A stretch of DNA of 14,646 nucleotides from an uncultured Porphyromonadaceae bacterium (GTDB taxonomy: Bacteria > Bacteroidota > Bacteroidia > Bacteroidales > Coprobacteraceae). Each line of letters starts with the position of its first letter. Position 1 is the stretch's first letter. Where the stretch lies: positions 1-14,646 of the forward strand of contig URAV01000052.1 of NCBI GenBank assembly GCA_900545915.1. Reading direction: 5' to 3'. Under the pieces are notes generated by a model, which saw only the letters and a program-made list of their open reading frames with translations, was not told the origin of the DNA and ran no database searches. A program made the position numbers and the translations under genes. This document shows, one piece after another, positions 7,248 to 12,273 of this stretch.

Positions 7248-8479
7248 TACTCGTTTCCTCCTTTCAATACCGCTGCAATATTTTTTCGTGTAATTAAATA
7301 GGCCGGCAGCCCACCTGATAATAAAGAAAACAAAATAGCCAAAGGCAATACCTGACACCAAATAACCGACATATCAAGAGAAGCGATCAACAACATTTTT
7401 TCATTAAGAGACCCGCCCAGTACAAGACTCTGTACCCCATAAGACATCGGTAAAACCAAAAGTACGCCTAAAATAGTCCCGATCAATACCAAAAAGAAAT
7501 TTTCACCCATAACCTGGGTAAAAACCGAAATGCGGGTAGCCCCAATCGCCCGGGAAATCGCAATCTCCGAAGCCCGGCTCTCCATATTGGAAAAATTCAA
7601 TGTCACGATATTCAAAGCAGGAATAATCAACAACAAGAAAATAGCAGCTCCGGCACCGTATAACATGATATTTGTCCCGTATTCTTTTATCAACTTCTCC
7701 TTTTTGGTATAAATCTTCTCCGGCAATATGTCTACTGTCATACCCCTATTTTCTACTGTAGCCCGCACATTGTTACATACCAATTCTTTCATCCGGGCAA
7801 CATCCATATCTTCCGGGAATAGAATATTCACATTATAACAAAAATGAGCAGAAGGGATAAATTTGTTATACCGGTACGGAACCCAAACACTGGCAAGCGT
7901 AGGTGCAGAAAACATCGAATAATCGGCAACGACACCGATTATTTCATATTCAATACCTTGAATCTTAATTTTCTCGCCAACCGCTTTACCTCCCGGAAAA
8001 CCGACTCTTGCCAAACTTTCTTTAATCACAGCGACTTTTTTCCCCTCTCGAGCATCCTCACGATCAAACGATGTCCCATCGATAAAACGGTATTGATACA
8101 TTTTAAAATAATCGCCTCCGATAAATGACACATCTACAGCCTTCAACTGATCATTCACATAAGCAGTAGAAGACTCATCATTATCGTACGAAACCATTTC
8201 ATAACCTTTCAATGCCGCAAAAAACTGCTCCATTTCCATGGGATAAATTCCTCCGATATATTGTCCCTGCATACTATAAAGCTGAGAACCGCCTACCGTT
8301 ACAATTCGATCGCCATATAACATCGGCTCTGCATCGGTAGTAATAAGTTTGACAACATGCAATATAATAGCAATGAAAACAAATGCCAACGTCGTACCCA
8401 AAATATAAAATATCGCATAAGCCTTATTCCGCTTTATATTATATAAAGCTGTCTTTATATAACTCAACACAATTTTCAT
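7247..8479 (-). CDS. FtsX/MacB-type ABC transporter permease (first permease)
   Basis: This 410-residue permease has the MacB/FtsX layout: a first helix at about 21-43, a periplasmic domain at about 44-268, and helices at about 271-295, 326-349 and 370-396. The cytoplasmic coupling segment SRASEIAISRAIGATRISVF (301-320) is well preserved, with the E-I-x(3)-R-x-I-G-A-T pattern that contacts the ATPase. The periplasmic domain has the usual GDYFKMYQYRFIDG and VGEKIKIQGIEYEIIGVV segments of the MacB periplasmic core. Such systems move substrates from the periplasm by mechanotransmission and do not pump from the cytosol. The ATG at 8479 follows the ATPase stop by 14 nt, and its stop overlaps the next permease start. 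Confidence 0.92.
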   Translation of the reverse strand: MKIVLSYIKTALYNIKRNKAYAIFYILGTTLAFVFIAIILHVVKLITTDAEPMLYGDRIVTVGGSQLYSMQGQYIGGIYPMEMEQFFAALKGYEMVSYDNDESSTAYVNDQLKAVDVSFIGGDYFKMYQYRFIDGTSFDREDAREGKKVAVIKESLARVGFPGGKAVGEKIKIQGIEYEIIGVVADYSMFSAPTLASVWVPYRYNKFIPSAHFCYNVNILFPEDMDVARMKELVCNNVRATVENRGMTVDILPEKIYTKKEKLIKEYGTNIMLYGAGAAIFLLLIIPALNIVTLNFSNMESRASEIAISRAIGATRISVFTQVMGENFFLVLIGTILGVLLVLPMSYGVQSLVLGGSLNEKMLLIASLDMSVIWCQVLPLAILFSLLSGGLPAYLITRKNIAAVLKGGNE

Positions 8480-8493
8480 GATATTCCCTTTCT

Positions 8494-9153
8494 CTAAACG
8501 AGTTTTCCATCCAACAATCGTACTATTCGTCCTGTTTTGGAAGCAATATGCTCATCATGAGTAACCATGACCACCGTAACTCCAAGTTTGTTCAACTCCA
8601 ACAAAATATCCATAATCTCTTCTCCCATGCGGCTATCCAAGTTTCCGGTAGGTTCATCGGCAAGAATTATCTCCGGACGTCCGACAATCGCTCTTGCAAT
8701 CGCAACACGTTGGCATTGCCCCCCTGACAACTGGGACGGGAAATGCTTCATCCGATGCGACAGCCCCACCATATTCAAGACTTCTTTTACCCGCTCTTTC
8801 CTTTCGACAGCGGCAACCCGGCCATATAATAACGGCAACTCAACATTATCCATAACATTCAGAGAGGGGATCAAATGGAAATTCTGAAAAACAAATCCAA
8901 GACTCTTGTTCCGAAACCGGGCAGCCTCCCGATCACTCATCCTCGATACATCCGTATCATGTATCAGTATAGTTCCGGCAGTCGGTCGATCCAGCAAACC
9001 GATCAAATTCAACAACGTACTTTTTCCGCAACCCGAAGGTCCCATTATAGAGACAAACTCTGACGAACTAATCTTTAAACAAATATCATCCAATGCGCGT
9101 GTCTCAATGTCTTTCGTTTGAAAGACCTTACTTACCGATTTTAATTCTATCAT
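8494..9153 (-). CDS. ABC transporter ATP-binding protein (LolD/MacB class)
   Basis: This 219-residue ATPase is a single nucleotide-binding domain with every key motif. Walker A is GPSGCGKST (38-46), the Q-loop is VFQNFHLIP (Gln90), and the signature is LSGGQ (142-146). Walker B is EIILADE (161-167, catalytic Glu167), the D-loop is NLD (171-173), and the switch is VTHDE (His199). The residue after LSGGQ is Cys, where Gln or Arg is usual. It belongs to the class that drives MacB, LolCDE and FtsX permeases. It starts at ATG 9153 and leads the five-gene export operon. About 65 nt upstream lies a hairpin (9218-9255) that might act as a leader attenuator. No two-component regulator, often linked to such systems in Bacteroidales, is seen in the window. 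Confidence 0.95.
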   Translation of the reverse strand: MIELKSVSKVFQTKDIETRALDDICLKISSSEFVSIMGPSGCGKSTLLNLIGLLDRPTAGTILIHDTDVSRMSDREAARFRNKSLGFVFQNFHLIPSLNVMDNVELPLLYGRVAAVERKERVKEVLNMVGLSHRMKHFPSQLSGGQCQRVAIARAIVGRPEIILADEPTGNLDSRMGEEIMDILLELNKLGVTVVMVTHDEHIASKTGRIVRLLDGKLV

Positions 9154-9185
9154 AAAGCAATATTTTATTTATTATTGTTTTTATT

Positions 9186-9326
9186 TTAAAATATATTCCC
9201 ATCAACAGGTAAGAAAACCGAAAAAGGACAACTTCGACTATCATACCATTTTCGGAATTTTACCTCATACCGATCTGCCAGAAACTTATATTCATACTCT
9301 TTCTTTTGATAAATACATTCTAGCAC
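9186..9326 (-). other. Possible small coding fragment without an ATG, upstream of the ABC ATPase
   Basis: On the minus strand a frame is open from a TAG upstream of 9326 down to the TAA at 9186-9188, about 55 codons in all. The only plausible start inside it is GTG at 9326, which would give 46 residues rich in charged and aromatic residues (for example YEVKFRKWYDSRSCPFSVF) and ending LPVDGNIF. There is no methionine codon. The composition looks more protein-like than expected for AT-rich spacer, but the length is short enough to arise by chance. It could be the tail of a decayed gene. Its upstream end runs into repeat copy B. Confidence 0.2.
9218..9255 (-). terminator. Hairpin in the leader of the efflux operon (possible attenuator or terminator)
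   Basis: The arms CCGAAAAAGG (9218-9227) and CCATTTTCGG (9246-9255) pair over 10 positions with one mismatch and an 18-nt loop. On the minus strand the hairpin is followed by TTTTCTTACC. It sits between repeat copy B and the ATPase start, so it could stop read-through or attenuate the export operon. The long loop and short T-run make this weak. Confidence 0.3.
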
Positions 9327-9499
9327 CTTGACCTGTCTAAATTTTTCAATGAAAATTATATATATCTAAACTTTTTGAGCCTCTCTCAGTCTGTTTCCCC
9401 ATCCTTACAAATCACATAGTACTTCTTTTCGAAACAGAAAAACTTCCTCAAAACAGTTCTCAAAAAAATACTCGTATAAAATTTAAATAAGCTCTAAAT
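9327..9499 (-). repeat. Intergenic repeat family, copy B
   Basis: On the plus strand it starts at CCTGTCTAAATTTTTCAAT, passes CTAAACTTTTTGAGCCT, TTCGAAAC and TCAAAAC, and ends at AAGCTCTAAA. The same landmarks occur in the same order in 10623-10771, with a shorter spacer there between AGCCT and TTCGAAA. Its right end also matches 1-70. Frame continuity is broken here by stops (for example TAG and TAA in frames open in copy C), so it is not coding as it stands. Flanking spacer (9154-9326 and 9500-9579) is AT-rich with no other clear signal apart from the hairpin and small frame listed separately. Confidence 0.55.
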
Positions 9500-9579
9500 A
9501 GTAATACAATAATCATATAAAAACTATATAATTTAAACTAAAAACTTAAAATTTTAATTCTATACTCAAATATTTAAAA

Positions 9580-9609
9580 TACCACTTCCTAAATCGTTAG
9601 AAAGTGGTA
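9580..9609 (-). terminator. Terminator of the DUF2807 lipoprotein gene
   Basis: The stem TACCACTT (9580-9587) pairs with AAGTGGTA (9602-9609). After one mismatch it continues as CTAA/TTAG around the tetraloop ATCG. On the minus strand it is followed by TTTTAAATATT and begins about 50 nt after the stop at 9660. Confidence 0.6.
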
Positions 9610-9659
9610 AACTTAGATCTACTAAAAAGAACACATCTATATCTTCAAGAACAATAATT

Positions 9660-10475
9660 CTATTGGATTGCTTTGACATAAGATTTCCCGGAAGCACTAA
9701 CATCTAATGTAGAAGGTGTTCCCCAATAATTGAGTTTAGAAACACCGGACATATCGGCTTTCAATACTTGAGATACCCGCACCTTACAATTGGAAACACC
9801 CGACATTCTACAATTTAGATTCTCAGTTTCTAATTTCCCTAAAAAACCTTTACTTACGCCTAACATTTCAAGAGATAAATCAACTGTTTTTCCATCTATT
9901 TTGGCTTCGGAAACTCCACTCAAACTCAAGGAAAGCTTTTTCGCTTCTAAAGACATAATATCGACTTTAGAAACTCCACTAATATTCAGATCGATATCAT
10001 GAACAAAAAGTTTTTCGATATTAGACCTCGATACACCTGAGGCATTCAATTCAAATTTATCCTGATCGACGATTTTTCCGATAGAGGCCTGACATAAGCT
10101 ACCGATATCCATTTTCTGCAATGACACGGGTATCTGTATTAATACTTTTACATCATCAGTAAACTCATAATTTTTCTCTGTATTAATCTTTAAGGTTTTA
10201 TTTTTCATCTCAATGTTAAGTAATGATACCAAGTTTTCATGTCCTGAAACCTTCACATTATAGGTTTCCCCCTCCAAAACTTTTACTTTTATCGGAGCAA
10301 ATAAAGACAGTTTGTCAAAACCGGAATGAGTTATCTCTTTCTCTACAATCTGTCCTTTTCCCGAAACCCTCTCATAATTAGATTTTGCCACAACTTTATC
10401 TTTTCCTCCTTTACAAATTACTATACATGATTGGCAGACTAAAAGCAGAAGGAAAAAGAATCCTAAGTTTTTCAT
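9660..10475 (-). CDS. DUF2807 (GIN-domain, auto-transporter adhesin head-like) putative lipoprotein
   Basis: This 271-residue exported protein is of unknown role. The N-terminus is a hydrophobic signal (MKNLGFFFLLLLVCQSC); Cys17 after CQS is a possible lipid-attachment site, though the -3 residue is not ideal. Residues about 38-135 form the first part of the domain (HSGFDKLSLFAPIKVKVLEG is typical of DUF2807). From about residue 146 the sequence becomes a regular repeat with GVS at 147, 167, 187, 206, 226 and 244, then a final SGK. The 18-20-residue spacing and alternating hydrophobic pattern (LNISGVS, LSLSGVS, CRMSGVS) suggest a right-handed beta-solenoid. The frame opens at a TTG four codons earlier; I chose the ATG at 10475. 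It is monocistronic, with a terminator at 9580-9609 separating it from the efflux operon. Members of this family are common in Bacteroidota, but their function is not established. Confidence 0.88.
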   Translation of the reverse strand: MKNLGFFFLLLLVCQSCIVICKGGKDKVVAKSNYERVSGKGQIVEKEITHSGFDKLSLFAPIKVKVLEGETYNVKVSGHENLVSLLNIEMKNKTLKINTEKNYEFTDDVKVLIQIPVSLQKMDIGSLCQASIGKIVDQDKFELNASGVSRSNIEKLFVHDIDLNISGVSKVDIMSLEAKKLSLSLSGVSEAKIDGKTVDLSLEMLGVSKGFLGKLETENLNCRMSGVSNCKVRVSQVLKADMSGVSKLNYWGTPSTLDVSASGKSYVKAIQ

Positions 10476-10622
10476 TTTGTATCTCAATTAGTTATAAAAA
10501 TATTTGTAAATATAAATTATTGAAAACTATTTTAATAAAACTTTTGGGTCAAAAAATAACAATTTCACACCGATAATGCGATTTTTAATAAACATAACCC
10601 AATAAAATTTTCTCAGGAGTCC

Positions 10623-10771
10623 GAGAACTTGTCTAAATTTTCCAATTAAAAAAGTCTTAACTTTTTTTCCAGCCTGTCGTCTTTTGTCAGATAGCTCTCG
10701 ACCATTCGAAAACGTCTTTGAAAAAACACTCAAAACTGACCAGACAAAACATACGACTGGCTCTAAAAAAA
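10623..10771 (-). repeat. Intergenic repeat family, copy C
   Basis: On the plus strand the landmarks are ACTTGTCTAAATTTTCCAAT, TTAACTTTTTTTCCAGCCT, ATTCGAAAACG, CTCAAAACTGACCAG and CTGGCTCTAAAA. They match copy B in order along its whole length, and copy A over its right half. On the minus strand this copy lies inside an open frame of 123 codons that starts at a GTG and overlaps the small-RNA promoter. Copy B has stops in the equivalent frame. The remaining spacer between 10476 and 10622 is AT-rich and shows no convincing promoter for the DUF2807 gene. Confidence 0.55.
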
Positions 10772-10887
10772 TAAGAGAACATATTTTTATATATTCATAA
10801 ATCATAAATAATTGTTTATAAAGAGCCTTTTTTATCCATGAGATACAAAACAATGTTAAACAACATATTTTTTGTAAATAAAACATG

Positions 10888-10916
10888 TTGCACAACACAA
10901 AAATGCATTATATTTG
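10888..10916 (+). promoter_or_regulatory. Bacteroidota promoter for small-RNA copy 1
   Basis: A perfect -7 box TATATTTG (10909-10916, consensus TAnnTTTG) is preceded at 18 nt by TTG (10888-10890), a plausible -33 box. The predicted start is about 10921-10924. The -7 box and its flanks (ATGCATTATATTTGCATT) are identical in the second copy. Confidence 0.7.
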
Positions 10917-10920
10917 CATT

Positions 10921-10990
10921 GTGTTTTTCATGGTATTAGATTTAAGGTTAACGAAGATTGGTTGTCGAGATGACAACCTTTTCTTTTTTT
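10921..10990 (+). ncRNA. Putative autonomous small RNA, copy 1
   Basis: A roughly 70-nt unit runs from the predicted start to a T-rich terminator. The body carries TCATGGTATTAGATTTAAGG and ends in the hairpin GGTTGTC (10960-10966), loop GAGAT, GACAACC (10972-10978), followed by TTTTCTTTTTTT. From 10903 to 10967 it matches 12020-12084 at 64 of 65 positions, promoter included. An ATG inside opens a 20-codon frame (MVLDLRL...), but the loop-length difference between copies shifts its end while the stem stays intact, which favours an RNA over a peptide. I recall similar sequences being widespread in Bacteroidales but cannot confirm a named family; the Rfam Bacteroidales/Bacteroides motifs are the place to look. 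It lies about 350 nt upstream of dps, which has its own promoter. Confidence 0.65.
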
Positions 10991-11274
10991 AATAGCCTCC
11001 TCTATCTAAAATATTCGAACAGCCAAAATTTTACTAATTCTCAAATAGAGAAAAACCTCCTTCTTTTATCAAAGCATGAATACTCAAGAAACATTTATAC
11101 AAAATCCGGTAAGCTTCAAAGGCCGGAGATAAGCTTTCGCAAGCTTTTACAGTAACCCTATTCCGGCTCAATAATCCTCACTACAACACTCTTTACCCCA
11201 AACAACACAAAATCCCAATTATCTTCTAACTCAAAACATATTTATATTATCTATATACACATATATAATATCAG

Positions 11275-11306
11275 TTTGATTTATAAAACATAACTTCTTA
11301 CATTTG
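11275..11306 (+). promoter_or_regulatory. Promoter of dps
   Basis: A TTTG -33 box (11275-11278), a spacer of exactly 20 nt and a TACATTTG -7 box (11299-11306) match the Bacteroidota consensus perfectly. The expected start near 11312 leaves a leader of about 30 nt. In Bacteroides, dps is known to be controlled by OxyR under oxidative stress; I did not find a convincing OxyR half-site pattern here. Confidence 0.75.
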
Positions 11307-11343
11307 TACTAAACAATTAAATAAACCTCTAAAATAAAATGAT

Positions 11344-11817
11344 ATGAAAACTTTAGATTATATTCAATTAGACAAACAAAAAGTAGAAAATATAGTAAAC
11401 GGATTGCAACAATTACTGGCAGATTTTCAAGTTTATTATACAAACCTAAGAGGTCTTCACTGGAACATTAAGGGACATTCTTTCTTTGTTTTACATAGTA
11501 AATTTGAAGATATGTATAACAGTGCCGCCGAAACAATTGATGAAATTGCCGAAAGAATATTGATGCTCGGCGGGATACCTCAACATCAATTCAGCAATTA
11601 TCTACAAACTACAAACATTAAAGAATCCGGTTATATAGATAGTGCTGATAAAGCTCTAAACAATATTGGGGAAACACTTAAAGTCCTCATTGCTGAAGAA
11701 CGAAAACTTTTATCATTAGCATCCGAAACAAAAGATGAAATGACAGTTTCCATGATGAGCGACTTACTCAAAGATCAAGAGAAAATGATATGGATGTTAA
11801 ATGCTTACGCTTCGTGA
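11344..11817 (+). CDS. dps: Dps family DNA-binding ferritin (starvation/oxidative stress protection)
   Basis: This 157-residue four-helix protein of the Dps family forms 12-mer shells that oxidise Fe(II) with peroxide and store it, shielding DNA. The ferroxidase ligands are all visible: His39 in LRGLHWNIKGHSFF, His51 in VLHSKFEDMY, and Asp66 and Glu70 in TIDEIAERI. Their spacing of 12, 15 and 4 residues is that of the intersubunit Dps site. The length is normal. The N-terminal tail is short with a few lysines (KQK), so DNA binding through a long basic tail is not obvious. It starts at ATG 11344 about 30 nt after the predicted transcription start and is followed directly by a long perfect hairpin, so it is monocistronic. 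The two small-RNA copies flank it. Confidence 0.96.
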   Translation: MKTLDYIQLDKQKVENIVNGLQQLLADFQVYYTNLRGLHWNIKGHSFFVLHSKFEDMYNSAAETIDEIAERILMLGGIPQHQFSNYLQTTNIKESGYIDSADKALNNIGETLKVLIAEERKLLSLASETKDEMTVSMMSDLLKDQEKMIWMLNAYAS

Positions 11818-11838
11818 AAGCCCATCTATTTTTTAGAT

Positions 11839-11884
11839 AACCAAATCTGCAGAAAAAACGAATGTTTTTTCTGCAGATTTGGTT
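11839..11884 (+). terminator. Strong terminator after dps (possibly bidirectional)
   Basis: A perfect 21-bp stem (11839-11859 with 11864-11884, core CCAAATCTGCAGAAAAAAC) closes on a 4-nt loop and is followed by TTTAATAG. It begins 22 nt after the dps stop. The internal A-run facing a T-run makes it symmetrical enough to act on either strand, though no minus-strand gene arrives from the right. Confidence 0.8.
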
Positions 11885-12025
11885 TAATAGAAGAATATAG
11901 ATTAATCAGTGTAAACAAAATCAATAAAACCTAAAATAGAAAATTCAAATAGCTCGATTTTATTAAATAATGTTTATATACAACATTTTATGCTCAAAAA
12001 GTATGTTTAATAACAGATTATGCAT

Positions 12026-12033
12026 TATATTTG
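12026..12033 (+). promoter_or_regulatory. -7 promoter box of small-RNA copy 2
   Basis: TATATTTG matches TAnnTTTG exactly and sits in the same flanking sequence as copy 1. The -33 region (ATGTTT, 12003-12008) is weaker than in copy 1. The predicted start is near 12038-12041. Confidence 0.6.
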
Positions 12034-12037
12034 CATT

Positions 12038-12101
12038 GTGTTTTTCATGGTATTAGATTTAAGGTTAATGAAGATTGGTTGTCGTGAGACAACCTTTTTT
12101 T
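12038..12101 (+). ncRNA. Putative autonomous small RNA, copy 2
   Basis: This is a second copy of the unit at 10921-10990. The body is identical except for one base (T for C at 12069) before the hairpin. The terminator stem GGTTGTC (12077-12083)/GACAACC (12088-12094) is unchanged, but the loop is GTGA instead of five bases, and an uninterrupted run of seven T follows. The one-base loop difference changes the reading frame of the internal ATG frame, which here continues without homology, so stem conservation points to RNA function. It lies in the same orientation between the dps terminator and the GH2 promoter, about 1.1 kb from copy 1. Sequence similarity between the copies stops outside about 12020-12095. 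Confidence 0.65.
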
Positions 12102-12235
12102 GTTTATATATTTTACCATTCATCCAATATTTGCCGCCAAATAATCAATTCATGATTTCATTCTCTTGGGTGACCACCTTATCCTTTTATTTCAAAATTC
12201 TTCCCTCAAAATATGTACAAGTACTTTAAATATTG

Positions 12236-12243
12236 TATATTTG
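12236..12243 (+). promoter_or_regulatory. -7 promoter box of the GH2 gene
   Basis: TATATTTG fits TAnnTTTG exactly and lies 30 nt before the GH2 ATG, predicting a start near 12250. No good TTTG -33 box is seen about 20 nt upstream, so an activator may be needed. No SusR-like or hybrid two-component gene is nearby. Confidence 0.5.
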
Positions 12244-12273
12244 TAAAATACATTTATAACAAAATTCATAAGG

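Noticed and set aside
7248..7361. 38-residue N-terminal extension of the second permease
   Set aside because: It has no ATG start and lies inside the first permease gene. The TAATG overlap and the MRKFLLKMIW start fit the FtsX-family N-terminus.
10527..10898. A 123-codon minus-strand frame as a real gene
   Set aside because: It starts at GTG, overlaps the small-RNA promoter, lies over a diverged repeat whose other copy has stops, and shows no domain. It is kept only as a question about the repeat's origin.
11131..11146. AAGCTT-TCGC-AAGCTT hairpin as a terminator
   Set aside because: The 6-bp stem is followed only by TTAC and no gene ends just upstream of it.
10958..11155. A 65-codon plus-strand frame
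   Set aside because: It begins inside the small-RNA terminator stem and has the composition of AT-rich spacer. No family was recognised.
12020..12229. A 69-codon plus-strand frame
   Set aside because: It runs from inside the small-RNA promoter through the terminator hairpin into AT-rich spacer. Its sequence after the hairpin has no counterpart in copy 1.
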